Shown here: positions 17,611 through 26,601 of the stretch, piece after piece
How positions within the stretch are numbered: the stretch's first letter is position 1
How the letters are laid out: every line of letters begins with the position of its first letter
Source: CAZMNY01 sp964567745
GTDB taxonomy: Bacteria > Planctomycetota > Planctomycetia > Pirellulales > Pirellulaceae
DNA length: 64,000 nucleotides
Direction: 5' to 3'
Assembly (NCBI GenBank): GCA_964567745.1
Contig: CAZMNY010000010.1
Coordinates: 1 to 64,000, forward strand
Notes under the pieces: generated by a model
Told to the model about the DNA's origin: nothing
The model's database searches: none
Seen by the model: the letters and a program-made list of their open reading frames with translations, nothing else
Translations under genes and position numbers: made by a program

Positions 17611-18138
17611 CTATCGCTTGTTGAACATGGCCAGCATGCGGTGGGTGACAAGGAAACCTCCGACCACGTTGATGGCGGCCAAGATGATCGCGATAAAACC
17701 GAGTATGGGCGCCACGTAGCCCTTGCCGGCGCCGGCAACCAGCAATGCTCCGACGATGGTGATTCCACTGATCGCGTTGGATCCTGACATCAGCGGAGTG
17801 TGCAGGGTTGGCGGCACTTTGGCGATGATTTCGAAACCGACGAGCACAGCCAGCATAAAGACCGCCAGACTGCCGACGAGCAATTGTGGGCGGAGTGACT
17901 TGCCGCCAGCGGCTGCATTCTCGACCTTGTCGTTGCCGCCCCCATCGTCGTCAGCCGCTTCCTTGCCGGTTGGCTGAGAACTGGGCCGGTTCCCGTCCAG
18001 GCCCGCGTTTTTCTCGCTTGCCAGCCCTGTGGCTGGCAACTGGCCCGATGTCGGTTCGGTTTGAGCACTAGCGGACCCAAGCTGCCAGATGGCGCCGGCT
18101 GCCAGGAACAAAATTGACAGTGCGATCCAACGATTCAT
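17611..18138 (-). CDS. pntA2: NAD(P) transhydrogenase subunit alpha part 2
   Basis: This 175-residue protein is the membrane portion of the alpha subunit. The conserved part begins near residue 83 and has three spans, with the family segment KVPPTLHTPLMSGSNAISGI. It is much longer than the usual PntAB of about 100 residues. Residues 1-25 form a signal-peptide-like hydrophobic segment ending SASAQ, and residues 26-80 are an acidic, Gly/Asp/Asn-rich linker. Its ATG overlaps the pntA1 stop by four bases, so the two are translationally coupled. The extra N-terminal span may correspond to the first alpha-subunit helix of one-piece PntA, or may be cleaved. Confidence 0.9.
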   Translation of the reverse strand: MNRWIALSILFLAAGAIWQLGSASAQTEPTSGQLPATGLASEKNAGLDGNRPSSQPTGKEAADDDGGGNDKVENAAAGGKSLRPQLLVGSLAVFMLAVLVGFEIIAKVPPTLHTPLMSGSNAISGITIVGALLVAGAGKGYVAPILGFIAIILAAINVVGGFLVTHRMLAMFNKR

Positions 18139-19547
18139 TCTTTGTCTCCCTCGGCTTTCGCAGTCGTCGATTCGTCGGCCGCTGAATTGTCTGCTGTCGA
18201 ATTGTCTGCTGTCGAGTTGTCTGCTGTCGAGTTGTCTGCTGTCGAGTTGTCTGCTGTCGAGTCGCTTTCGTCAGTGACGTCAAGCTTGAGCGGCGCGTCA
18301 TCGTCCGATTCGTCAATCGCCATCTCGTCGTCCAAGGACGGGTCGGCTTCGTCTGTCTCGTCCTCGTCCGAGCCGGTATCGTCCACAACCAATGGCGGAA
18401 GATCTAACGCCTCTCGCATTCGTGAATTGGTCACTTCGCCTTCGCGAGTCGCGACTGTTTCGGCGATGATCTCGTCGCTCAAATCGATCGTCAGCTCGCC
18501 CGATTCCTTGTCGATCATGTTGAGCAGGAACCGAGTGACGTTGCTCGAGAACATCTGGCTCGCATGTTTCGGAATTTCGGAGGGCAGATTTGTCGGGCCC
18601 AGAATCGTAATCCCGTGCGTGACAACTCGCTCGTCCGCTTTGCTCAGTTCGCAGTTCCCGCCTCGCTCGGCCGCCAAATCGACAATGACTCCACCGGCCT
18701 CCATCCGCTTGACGGCGTCCTCGGTTATCAGCAGCGGAGATTGTCGCCCCGGGATCGCTGCCGTGCTGATGACAACGTCGCAGTCTTCGATGAAGTCGGC
18801 GAGCAGTTCGCGCTGTCGTTGATAGAAGTCATCGCCAAGCGCTTTGGCGTAACCGCCTTTGTCTTCGGATTGGCCCGTTTCCAATTCCAATTCGAGAAAC
18901 TTGCCGCCGAGACTTTCCACTTGTTCTCGACATGCGGGTCTCACGTCGTACGCGTGAACGACGGCTCCAAGCCGTTTTGCTGTGGCTATGGCTTGAAGCC
19001 CGGCAACGCCAACGCCAATGATGAAGACTCGTGCCGGTTTTACGGTTCCAGCCGCTGTCATCAGCATCGGGAAGATTTTCGGTAGCTCGGATGCGGCCAA
19101 AATGACGGCTCGGTACCCTGCGATCGTCGCCATCGAGGAGAGCACGTCCATGCTTTGAGCGCGGGTGATTCGAGGAATCAATTCCAGGGCGAACTGGGTG
19201 ACTCCGCATTCGGCCGTAGGAACTGCTGCCTGCGGATTTCCCAGCGGATCACACATGCCGATCACGATCGAGGATTTGAATTGACTCAGGTCATTCGACC
19301 CTTCGTCTTCATTCGATCCGAGTGAACGGACCTGAACCACGACATCAGCCGCCAGTGCTTCTGCCCGATTCGAAGCCAGAGTCGCCCCCTGCTCAACATA
19401 TTCCTCGTCCAAATAGCCGGACGATTCGCCGGCCCCCGGCTCTAAGATTGCGGTCAGACCGACCTTCGCCAGCTTTGGCAAATCCGCGGGAACGAGCGCC
19501 ACTCGACGCTCGCCTGGAAAAGTCTCTCGTACAATGCCGACTCTCAT
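18135..19547 (-). CDS. pntA1: NAD(P) transhydrogenase subunit alpha part 1, with acidic repeat tail
   Basis: This is a 470-residue soluble NAD(H)-binding domain I. It starts MRVGIVRETFPGERRVALVP, as in alanine dehydrogenase/PntA, and carries IGVGVAGLQAIATAKRLGA as the NAD fingerprint and ITILGPTNLPSEIP near the end of the fold. I start it at the ATG at 19547, where the family begins; the frame extends to a TTG at 19571. After about residue 375 comes an unusual extension of roughly 95 residues, highly acidic and ending in five copies of STADN. Those are encoded by a 15-bp tandem repeat. The catalytic core looks complete. First gene of the operon. Confidence 0.93.
   Translation of the reverse strand: MRVGIVRETFPGERRVALVPADLPKLAKVGLTAILEPGAGESSGYLDEEYVEQGATLASNRAEALAADVVVQVRSLGSNEDEGSNDLSQFKSSIVIGMCDPLGNPQAAVPTAECGVTQFALELIPRITRAQSMDVLSSMATIAGYRAVILAASELPKIFPMLMTAAGTVKPARVFIIGVGVAGLQAIATAKRLGAVVHAYDVRPACREQVESLGGKFLELELETGQSEDKGGYAKALGDDFYQRQRELLADFIEDCDVVISTAAIPGRQSPLLITEDAVKRMEAGGVIVDLAAERGGNCELSKADERVVTHGITILGPTNLPSEIPKHASQMFSSNVTRFLLNMIDKESGELTIDLSDEIIAETVATREGEVTNSRMREALDLPPLVVDDTGSDEDETDEADPSLDDEMAIDESDDDAPLKLDVTDESDSTADNSTADNSTADNSTADNSTADNSAADESTTAKAEGDKE
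18184..18265. repeat. 15-bp coding tandem repeat in pntA1
   Basis: On the plus strand the unit TTGTCTGCTGTCGAG is repeated about five times with one or two substitutions. It encodes the STADN repeats at the C-terminus of PntA1 and keeps the frame. Copy number changes by slippage would lengthen or shorten the linker in multiples of five residues. Confidence 0.9.
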
Positions 19548-20142
19548 TTTCTGCGTCCGTCTACGGGGCAAGCGGTGTCGTCAGGCGATGATATGGCGCG
19601 AAGACGATGGGAGGGAAACGCGGGACAGTTTGACGTTTTCCTCGCGACTGACTTGCGGATTGTAACCGCCTAGGCGAGGTTGCTGAATAGTCCTGCCCCC
19701 AAGACGAACCCAACCAAATGGGCAATCTTGGCAAATTGGTCGTGTCAACCGGTGGGGGCGTCGGCCGAGTTGGGCTCTGTCTCCCTGATGGCTGGGGGCA
19801 GAAGCATCCTTGAGCTGATTACTGGCTAGAGCGAACGACATCGACTCTCACCTGATGCCCCCAATGGCTCGCTCCGACGGATTAAGATTAAGAGTACGAG
19901 TTGGAAAAACAGGGGACAAATGGGCGTCTTGGCGAACTCTCGCCGAGGCGAGCAGAATGGACCTGCGTTCCTTTTTTCCTCGCCGCTTTGCCGTGAAACA
20001 GCCCTTGAGCGCGGCGCTTCCAGGCACTAAACTGCGTGTTTCCCCAGGGGGAAGTATCCACCAGCGGAGCCACAGCCATTCGAGGTTGGGCATTCTGGGC
20101 GGGCTCTCTTGTGTGCTTTTTGAATTGTTCGGAGGTGGTGCT
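19548..20142. other. Long intergenic region between pntA1 and rplM
   Basis: About 595 bases separate the divergent pntA1 and rplM starts. The frame of rplM stays open upstream to 19855, but family alignment and a strong ribosome binding site place the real start at 20143, so most of this is non-coding. It should hold both promoters and possibly an r-protein leader. A short GATTAAGATTAAGAG direct repeat lies near 19880. No gene or confident RNA structure was recognised; an 86-codon minus-strand frame at 19581-19841 is weak. Confidence 0.5.
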
Positions 20143-20601
20143 GTGCCCAGCACAAAGACGTTCATGGCCAAACCGGGCCAAGTTGAAAAGAGTTGGTTTA
20201 CCGTCGATGCGACGGACCAATTGGTCGGTCGTTTGGCTAGCGATATTGCCGTGATTTTGATGGGCAAGCATCGTCCTACGTATACGCCACATGTCGATAC
20301 CGGCGATTTTGTCATCGTGACCAACGTCAGCAAGATCGCTTTTACCGGCAAAAAGTGGGACCAAAAGCTCTATACCTGGTACACCGGGTATCCTGGCCAA
20401 AAATCGATTACGGCTCGGAAACGATTCGAGAAGAGCCCCGAGTTGATTCTCCGTGAAGCAGTCCGACGGATGCTTCCCAAGAACAAACTCGGTCGCAAAA
20501 TGCTCTCCAAGTTGAAGCTGTACACGGGAACGGATCACCCGCACGCCTGCCAGCAGCCCGAGGCAATCGAGCTGGGCAAGAAAATCGAAGCAAGCGACTA
20601 A
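20143..20601 (+). CDS. rplM: 50S ribosomal protein L13
   Basis: This 152-residue L13 has the family core VDATDQLVGRLASDIA, RPTYTPHVDTGDFVIVTN and the ending region LYTGTDHPHACQQPEAIEL. I chose the GTG at 20143 over the internal ATG at 20164. GGAGGTGG ends a few bases before the GTG at ideal spacing, and the resulting N-terminus (STKTFMAKPGQVEKSWFTVD) matches the TTFMAKP-type start of other bacterial L13. It is co-transcribed with rpsI, 89 bases downstream, the near-universal L13-S9 pair. It is an early-assembly protein of the large subunit. Confidence 0.95.
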   Translation: MPSTKTFMAKPGQVEKSWFTVDATDQLVGRLASDIAVILMGKHRPTYTPHVDTGDFVIVTNVSKIAFTGKKWDQKLYTWYTGYPGQKSITARKRFEKSPELILREAVRRMLPKNKLGRKMLSKLKLYTGTDHPHACQQPEAIELGKKIEASD

Positions 20602-20690
20602 ATTCAAACGGAATCGACGGCCTAAGGTTGTCGGCTCCCTAAGCGAATACGACTGGACGACCCCTTCCGACGAAATTCTGGAACACGGTA

Positions 20691-21107
20691 ATGGTTGCGG
20701 TTAAGAAAACAGACAAAATCAATGGTGACGCGCTCGGTACGGGCCGCCGAAAATCGTCAGTGGCTCGAGTTCGAGTTCGTGCGGGCAGTGGTCAAATCAC
20801 GGTTAACAATAAGCCGATCGATGAGTACTTCGCTCTTGAACAAGACCGAAATGCGATTCTCGAAGTGCTCAATGCCGTTGGACACCGCGAAGACGTCGAC
20901 GTGGTCATTCGAGTTAACGGCGGAGGAACCAGCGGCCAAGCTGGCGCCTGCCGAATGGGACTCGCTCGAGCCATCTTCAGTTACGACGAAGAGACTTTCG
21001 ATGCACTCAGAGAAGGCAGCTTCCTGACTCGCGATTCACGAATGAAAGAGCGAAAGAAGCCCGGTCTTCATGGCGCCCGTCGAGGCACCCAGTTCTCGAA
21101 ACGTTAA
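20691..21107 (+). CDS. rpsI: 30S ribosomal protein S9
   Basis: This 138-residue S9 starts with a short extension before GTGRRKSSVARVRVRAGSG, contains VNGGGTSGQAGACRMGLARA, and ends in RRGTQFSKR, the conserved basic tail that reaches the P-site tRNA on the ribosome. Second gene of the rplM-rpsI operon. It is followed 31 bases later by a strong hairpin terminator. Confidence 0.97.
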   Translation: MVAVKKTDKINGDALGTGRRKSSVARVRVRAGSGQITVNNKPIDEYFALEQDRNAILEVLNAVGHREDVDVVIRVNGGGTSGQAGACRMGLARAIFSYDEETFDALREGSFLTRDSRMKERKKPGLHGARRGTQFSKR

Positions 21108-21138
21108 GCGTCAAATTCTGGCGAAGAAGCAAAACAAG

Positions 21139-21168
21139 AGACGCGACCCATTGGGTCGCGTCTTTTTC
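21139..21168 (+). terminator. Rho-independent terminator after rpsI
   Basis: A 12-bp near-perfect hairpin (AGACGCGACCCA pairing with TGGGTCGCGTCT) is followed directly by TTTTT. It ends the rplM-rpsI transcript and is the clearest terminator in the window. Confidence 0.9.
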
Positions 21169-21223
21169 TTGCGCCGCTCGGGAACGATGCCATTTTCACC
21201 GCTAAACCCGGCGACGTCGGGCT

Positions 21224-22504
21224 CTACTGTTTGACGGATGCCTGGCTGCGGGGCGAGGGAGCCTTGTTGGCCAGCGTGCGATACTCAATGTCGTTCTTCC
21301 ACTGAGACACCACGGTGAACAGGAGTCCAAAGATCACGCATTGCCCCGCGCCGAGGAGGGCGAAGGCGCCAGCGATCAATCGCGACCAGTGCATAGTGAC
21401 TTGCCCCGAAAGTGCGTACTGTACGATGCCGGGCCAGAGAAAACCGATTGCAGTGACAACAAGTCCGCTTCCGACAACGGCCAATCTCCAGCCACTAAAC
21501 GCTTCCGCGACTATCGAGGCCCAAAACTTGTTGGCGGCCGTACGCCGTGGCCCGAAAAACGCCACGCGTTGCAATAGTCCGATCGCCAGTAACAGCGAAA
21601 GCGCGACTGAGCCAAGCAACTGCGAAGCGACGAAGCGGTAGATCATCCACTGTTCCAGCCTCAAGTTGCGCACATAGAACTCGGTCGGATAGGCGCCGAG
21701 CAGTCCAATACCGAGCAGGCAAAACAGCAGCGGCCACCGCAAGATCCGCTCCGGCTGGTAACTCAACACGCCAGTGAAAATTGTCTTGAGGAATCTTATC
21801 CCATCTCGAAATGGATGGAGTTTGCTCGCTCCAATTCTCTCCTCGTACGCCATGGGGATTTCAATCACACGCAGGTCATTAAGCAATGCGCGGGCGCTCA
21901 TCGACGGCGTGAAATGAAGCCCATTGGGCAGCGGATAGAGATGGCGAAGCGCCGCACGCGAAACAACTCGCATCCCGCTCGCCGTGTCTGTAATTCGTTT
22001 CCCGCAGAGGAATCCGAGCAGGATCGCGAAGACGCGGTTGCCGAATCGCCGTATCGCAGGCATTTTCGAGTCGGTGCCCATTCGGGATCCGAGCACGACT
22101 TCCGCCTGTTCGTCGATCGCAGTTTGGCAAAGTTCCGAGAATGCGATGGGGTCGCATGTTCCGTCGGCGTCGAGGAAGGCCAAATAGTCCGAAGGGAATT
22201 GCTCCCAGCCCTCCTTGATCGCTGCGCCGTAGCCTCGGTTCGTCTCGAAGACGATCAAATCGACGCCCACGTATTCCGCGGCAATTTCAGGCGTGCGGTC
22301 CGTCGAACCGTCGCTGACGACGACGATAGAAATGTCACCCAGGCCAGCTTCCTGCTGGATAGTACTGCGAGCTTCAAGGCAACGCTCGATCGTTCCGCCG
22401 ATCGCGGCCTCTTCATTGAGAGCCGGTATGACAATCGTCAGACTCGGACCCTGTTGCCAATCGGCATTTGCCTTCGCGTCCACGGCATTCCTCGCCACAC
22501 ACAT
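21224..22504 (-). CDS. GT2 glycosyltransferase, polyprenyl-phosphate sugar transferase-like, with membrane tail
   Basis: This is a 426-residue protein. Residues 20-240 are a GT-A domain of the dolichyl-phosphate mannose/glucose synthase type: LTIVIPALNEEAAIGGTI, VVVSDGSTDRTPEIA, the DXD-type metal motif FLDADGTCDP, and a TDTASGMRVVSR segment typical of DPM1/DPG synthases. Residues 255-410 hold four probable membrane helices. It likely charges a polyprenyl phosphate with a sugar on the inner face of the membrane for envelope glycan synthesis. It converges with rpsI across the terminator. The fold is certain; the sugar is unknown. Confidence 0.85.
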   Translation of the reverse strand: MCVARNAVDAKANADWQQGPSLTIVIPALNEEAAIGGTIERCLEARSTIQQEAGLGDISIVVVSDGSTDRTPEIAAEYVGVDLIVFETNRGYGAAIKEGWEQFPSDYLAFLDADGTCDPIAFSELCQTAIDEQAEVVLGSRMGTDSKMPAIRRFGNRVFAILLGFLCGKRITDTASGMRVVSRAALRHLYPLPNGLHFTPSMSARALLNDLRVIEIPMAYEERIGASKLHPFRDGIRFLKTIFTGVLSYQPERILRWPLLFCLLGIGLLGAYPTEFYVRNLRLEQWMIYRFVASQLLGSVALSLLLAIGLLQRVAFFGPRRTAANKFWASIVAEAFSGWRLAVVGSGLVVTAIGFLWPGIVQYALSGQVTMHWSRLIAGAFALLGAGQCVIFGLLFTVVSQWKNDIEYRTLANKAPSPRSQASVKQ

Positions 22505-22791
22505 TGCTGCATTTCAACAACATGTAGCATTTTCAATGCGCTGAGGCGCAAAGAATCATCGGGCTCACGCCTGAATACGCTCCGACACCAATCGAATCGC
22601 GCGACCCAACCGCTACAAACCACGCGACCTGTTTGCGTTAGCATGCGACAATCTCGTTTAACCTGATGCCGCAGGCGAGGTGGCTTCTTGCCGGAGCGAG
22701 GCTGATTGATGTGGGAGCGACGGCGAGAAGCGGCTGAGCGATCCGACTTTCGGCAATGACAGCGTTTGGCAATAACGGAGAGAGAACCGAC

Positions 22792-23682
22792 TTACTGAGT
22801 CGACGTGCCCAGAACGAGAGTCTTGCCGCCGTCTCGCAGCTCAACCGACGAGAAGAAAGCACACATCAGGACGAGTCCTCGCGCGCTTGTGCCCGCCATC
22901 GCTTTCTCGGGGCTGAAATCCAGTATCTCGTTGCCCAAGGGGTCGCCATCGTGAGTGATCTCGATCGTGACTGAGTCGCGGGTGAACCTCGAATTCACAC
23001 GCAGCTTGCGATCACAAAACGGCTCTTTGATTGTCTGTTCTTTCGCGCGATCGACCGCTTCGGGACGGCCCGAGTGCAGATCCGCAAAGTCTTCGAGAGA
23101 CCAACCGAAGTTGCCGCGACACATCACATAGGTCAGCGCCGCGGAAAGACCGAACGAAAAGCGGTGCAGCTTGCCCGTTTGAAATCGAACCGAGTTGCCC
23201 GCCACATCTTGCAACAGCCCGACGAGATGACCAAGCAGGTCAAGGTTGCTGTCGAGCGTAAACTCAAACGCAGCTGAGTCGACACATTCGGCAAGTCGCT
23301 GATACGATTCGTCGGCGCCGATGTTGGCAAGGACCTCGTCCACGGTCTCGAGCAAGCACTCGGCGACCTGTGTTTTCGGGACGTACGACGCGGCGCCCGC
23401 TCGAAGCGCTTCGACGGCCAGCTCCTCACTCCCGTGAGCCGTCGTCAGTACGACTGGCAAATTGGGGTGAAACAGCTGGATCTGCGAGACCAACTCGAGA
23501 CCATTCATTTCCGGCATTTGAAGGTCGGCGACGACGAGGTCTGGCTTGATGCCCGAGATGCTATCGAGCGCGTCAGCGCCGCTTTCGACCGAAGCGACCT
23601 GATGCGCGCCGTCGGCGCTCAAGATCCCTTCGACCATGCGTCGGTCAACTACGGCATCATCCACGACCAAAATGGAAGCCAT
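22792..23682 (-). CDS. Response regulator with ATPase-like C-terminal domain
   Basis: This is a 296-residue protein. The first 120 residues are a receiver domain: ASILVVDDAVVDRRMVEGIL with the acidic pair, the phospho-acceptor Asp in PDLVVADLQMPEMNGLEL, the conserved Thr in VVLTTAHGS and the Lys in SYVPKTQ. Residues 140-296 resemble the GHKL ATPase fold of anti-sigma kinases (RsbW-like), with IEITHDGDPLGNEI as a possible N/G1-box region and ARGLVLMCAFFSSVEL near the end. The lid motifs are weak. The start at 23682 has GAGGAG nine bases upstream; earlier ATG and TTG codons lack one. No sensor kinase is adjacent. Confidence 0.8.
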   Translation of the reverse strand: MASILVVDDAVVDRRMVEGILSADGAHQVASVESGADALDSISGIKPDLVVADLQMPEMNGLELVSQIQLFHPNLPVVLTTAHGSEELAVEALRAGAASYVPKTQVAECLLETVDEVLANIGADESYQRLAECVDSAAFEFTLDSNLDLLGHLVGLLQDVAGNSVRFQTGKLHRFSFGLSAALTYVMCRGNFGWSLEDFADLHSGRPEAVDRAKEQTIKEPFCDRKLRVNSRFTRDSVTIEITHDGDPLGNEILDFSPEKAMAGTSARGLVLMCAFFSSVELRDGGKTLVLGTSTQ

Positions 23683-23854
23683 GGCTTTTTGCTCCTCTGT
23701 ATTCGACATCGTCGCGTTCCGGAAGGCTCGCAACTAATACGATTAATCTATCGCTTTGTTCGTCCTAAACCAATCGAGGGGTGCTGAAAAAGTTGGCCTC
23801 AACTTGCCCGAATTTTCAGACGAATAGCCGCTGGCCAACTCCCGTTCTGGGCGT

Positions 23855-25165
23855 CTACAAACGATTCTGGCCCTTGAGTCGTGCAATGTGCCGCTGGACA
23901 AGATCTTGTGTCTGATGTGACATCGCATCGGTATCGTACCCGCTCCGCACGGCCGCGCGACCGCGCTGCCCCATCGCCGCCCGTTTCTCCGGCTGTTGCA
24001 ACAACTCGGAAAGTTTTTCAGCATGTTGAGCATGGTCGCCCGGCGAGAATAACTCGCCTCCCTGCAGACGTGTCAACATCTCGGGAAAGGCACCATGCGC
24101 AGGCTGGACGACCGGCACGCCGCAAGACAAAGACTCGAGCACAAACAGGCCTTTGGGCTCGCGATATTCGGTCGGCACAGACAACACATCAATTCGGCTT
24201 AGAAACTCAAGCTTCTCGTCATGATCCACGGAGCCTACGTATTCAAAATCGTCGGACAATCCAGCTTCACGCATTCGCTCAAATTGTTTTTCAGCGTAGC
24301 CCTTGTTGTGGCTGCCGAGCCACCCGGCAATCAGTAGCCGACAATCTTTGTGTTGCGGGTCTTGCTTGAGCCGGATGAAAGCTTCGGTCAGATTGTGCAG
24401 CCCTTTTTCCGGCGCCAACCGAGCCAGATATCCGATCGCCTGGCCTTCGCCTTCGGCTCGCGACACATGCTCGAATTGTTTCGCGTCAACGCCAAGCGGA
24501 GTGACTTCGATCTTCTCACGAGGAATGCTGAGGTAGTCGGCCATGTGGTCGGCGTAGTAGTCGCTGTGAGCGATGAATCCGTCGACAACGGGGCCGAGGT
24601 TTCTTAATTCGCCAATGGCGTCGGAGCGATACGGTTCGGGAAGATCGTCCAAGAATATGTCGTCGCCTTGGAGCGTCACGATGACCGGCAAGCCCATCTC
24701 GTCCTTGATGGCCGGAATGCAGCCGCCAATCAGCATGTTGCTCAACATGATCGCATCGGGCTTCGCATCGCTCGCCAGCCAGCGACACAGTTTGCCCACT
24801 TCCTTGCGCTGCCGCCCCATCCGACCGCGCAGCATAGATACGGTCAGCGCGCCGAGCTCTTTCGAATTCATCTCTGACGCGCGGGACGTGGCCATTCGTA
24901 TCAGCCAGGGCTGATCGAGCAGTCGATCAATGAAAGCCGGCGCGTGGCGAAACATCGGGATCTTCTGTTGCAGGAAGACGTTGATGCCGCCAAAGAAAAC
25001 TCGGTCGATGCTGACGTCTTGCTCGTCCGTTCGAATCGGCGTGTAGGTCGGGGTGAGTAGCACGTCGACGCCAAGTTGGGCCAACCCGCGAGCGAGCGTG
25101 TTGTCGTGCATGCAGCTTCCGCAGTACATGCCGGCGGCGCCCGATGTCAGGTAGACCAACTTCAC
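23855..25165 (-). CDS. GT4 family glycosyltransferase
   Basis: This is a 436-residue GT-B enzyme. The N-terminal half begins MKLVYLTSGAAGMYCGSCMHDN. The C-terminal half has the nucleotide-sugar-binding GYLARLAPEKGLHNLTEAF and the E-x7-E region EPKGLFVLESLSCGVPVVQP. I place the start at GTG 25165, ten bases after GAGGAG; an upstream TTG at 25183 overlaps that site. It acts in the cytoplasm on an unknown acceptor. It sits only 22 bases after the DUF922 gene on the same strand and is probably in an operon with it. Confidence 0.88.
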   Translation of the reverse strand: MKLVYLTSGAAGMYCGSCMHDNTLARGLAQLGVDVLLTPTYTPIRTDEQDVSIDRVFFGGINVFLQQKIPMFRHAPAFIDRLLDQPWLIRMATSRASEMNSKELGALTVSMLRGRMGRQRKEVGKLCRWLASDAKPDAIMLSNMLIGGCIPAIKDEMGLPVIVTLQGDDIFLDDLPEPYRSDAIGELRNLGPVVDGFIAHSDYYADHMADYLSIPREKIEVTPLGVDAKQFEHVSRAEGEGQAIGYLARLAPEKGLHNLTEAFIRLKQDPQHKDCRLLIAGWLGSHNKGYAEKQFERMREAGLSDDFEYVGSVDHDEKLEFLSRIDVLSVPTEYREPKGLFVLESLSCGVPVVQPAHGAFPEMLTRLQGGELFSPGDHAQHAEKLSELLQQPEKRAAMGQRGRAAVRSGYDTDAMSHQTQDLVQRHIARLKGQNRL

Positions 25166-25187
25166 TCGTCCATTTCTCCTCAACGCG

Positions 25188-25913
25188 TCATCGCCGCGAA
25201 GAATCGCGTTTCCCGCCCGATCCGCCAGAATTCTCTTTTGTCAGTCGTTCAAGCTCTTCCTTTTGCTTGCGACGATGTAGTTTCTGAGCGTCGTCTTGGC
25301 GTCCGTTTTTCGTTTGGTAGTCGTACTCTTCTTGCGCGGCGGCACATTTCGCATGGGCTTTCTCCATGCTCGCGTCGAGTTTCTCTTTGAGCGCTCGAAT
25401 CGCGGCTTCCTGACTCGCCGCGGTGGCCGTGAACTTGCCTAGCTGTTTGCTAAATTCGTTTTGGCTTCGCAGCACATGGATCTGCAGCAGATCAAAATGG
25501 CCTTGCTCATGATCGAGCAGTCGTCGGCCAACCTCGCCTCGCATCCACGACTTTTCGGGCTCAAAAACTGCGAACACGCCGACTCGAGTGGCGCGAATGA
25601 AGACGCCCGTCCGAGTCCGGCGAAATCGGTAGCTGTAGGTGTACCGCATGGCGACAAACGTGTAAGCATCCAGCGGACTGTCTTCCTTCGGCCGCCCAAG
25701 AAATTCATTCGCTCGCAAGGGGCCCTGGCGATACCTTCGCTTGTTGGGGCCGCCCTCCTTGTACTGAGCCTTTTTATCTCCACTCGGCGGGGGCTGAGCG
25801 TTGACAGGGTCGATTGGCGTCGCCAAAGCCCAAATCGCGAAAATGAGCCCGGCGGAGAGGGAGAGCCAAAATCGGCGCGATGCAGTTCGTCGGTGGGGTG
25901 CCAGGTCAGTCAT
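25188..25913 (-). CDS. Secreted DUF922-like putative zinc protease
   Basis: This is a 241-residue protein with a signal peptide (hydrophobic 17-35, ending VNAQ) and a domain containing LLDHEQGHFDLLQIHV near residue 135. The HExxH-like motif with a following Asp is the signature of DUF922, a family of predicted secreted metallopeptidases. The C-terminal 80 residues are a charged coiled coil (Lys, Glu, Gln-rich). Activity has not been shown for most members. It precedes the GT4 gene closely and the two probably share a transcript. The signal and motif are directly visible; the enzymatic role is inferred. Confidence 0.75.
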   Translation of the reverse strand: MTDLAPHRRTASRRFWLSLSAGLIFAIWALATPIDPVNAQPPPSGDKKAQYKEGGPNKRRYRQGPLRANEFLGRPKEDSPLDAYTFVAMRYTYSYRFRRTRTGVFIRATRVGVFAVFEPEKSWMRGEVGRRLLDHEQGHFDLLQIHVLRSQNEFSKQLGKFTATAASQEAAIRALKEKLDASMEKAHAKCAAAQEEYDYQTKNGRQDDAQKLHRRKQKEELERLTKENSGGSGGKRDSSRR

Positions 25914-26161
25914 CCTTGTATTCTGTGCAGGTTCACGGACAAGTCAAACCGGGCGAAACCCATCGCTTCGTCCCCGAGAGGCTCATTTTCCTGGAATTGT
26001 AAGTCCTGGACGGCTGCGAAGTTCGCACGCTCCGCTGATTGGGCTCGCGTTGCCGGTGAGATTTCGGTTCGATTTGGCTCAAGATCCCCCTTCCGACAGG
26101 GTGAAAATGAACGTAGAATCGGCCGTTTCCAATTTCGCGAAGAAGTAGTAGAGGTGCTGTG

Positions 26162-26365
26162 ATGCCCAAACAAAAAACGCACAAAGGCACGAAGAAGCGT
26201 TTTCGGCTTACCGCGAGCGGCAAGGCCAAGCACCGGCAATCCGGCACCAGCCACCTTCAATCGCGCATGTCTCAAAAGCGCAAGCGTAATTTGCGTGGGA
26301 CGAAAGCGGTCCATGAGTGCATGGAAAAGTCGATCCAGATCGCACTCAATGGAAACAGCAACTAA
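26162..26365 (+). CDS. rpmI: 50S ribosomal protein L35
   Basis: This 67-residue protein is highly basic and starts MPKQKTHKGTKKRFRLTASG, the L35 signature, with SHLQSRMSQKRKRNLRG at its centre. The ATG at 26162 follows GAGGTG at five bases; a GTG directly before it is the only alternative. First gene of the rpmI-rplT-pheS-pheT cluster. infC, usually upstream, is not present here. Confidence 0.95.
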   Translation: MPKQKTHKGTKKRFRLTASGKAKHRQSGTSHLQSRMSQKRKRNLRGTKAVHECMEKSIQIALNGNSN

Positions 26366-26601
26366 GCTCGGCTTTCGCGTAGCTTTTTTGTCTAGAGTGC
26401 CGCTTCGCAGTTCGCAGTTCGCATTTCGAGACGTTGGGAAGAACAAGCATCTCGGCAAGTCGGCCAAGCAATAACTTGTCGCATCGCATAGCGGCGAAGA
26501 GCAACAGTCGACGTTGATGCTTGATTAGTGCACGCGGGTTGTAACGCCGTTTTCGGGTGAAAACGGGACCTTCCGAGCCTAACAATAGTGAATGAGAAAC
26601 A
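26366..26601. other. Spacer between rpmI and rplT
   Basis: The 236-base gap is long for two genes normally separated by tens of bases. Just after rpmI a weak 5-bp stem (AAGCT/AGCTT, loop 12) is followed by TTTTTT and could attenuate transcription. Near 26405 CAGTTCG is repeated twice in tandem. In other bacteria L20 represses this operon by binding the leader; no such site can be drawn confidently. Confidence 0.35.

Noticed and set aside
19888..20607. A 239-codon minus-strand frame
   Set aside because: It is antisense to rplM, a certain gene.
21815..22666. A 283-codon plus-strand frame
   Set aside because: It overlaps the GT2 gene with clear motifs and looks like a shadow frame.
26366..26395. 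Intrinsic terminator right after rpmI
   Set aside because: The stem is only 5 bp with a 12-base loop; recorded as a possible weak attenuator but not called as a terminator.
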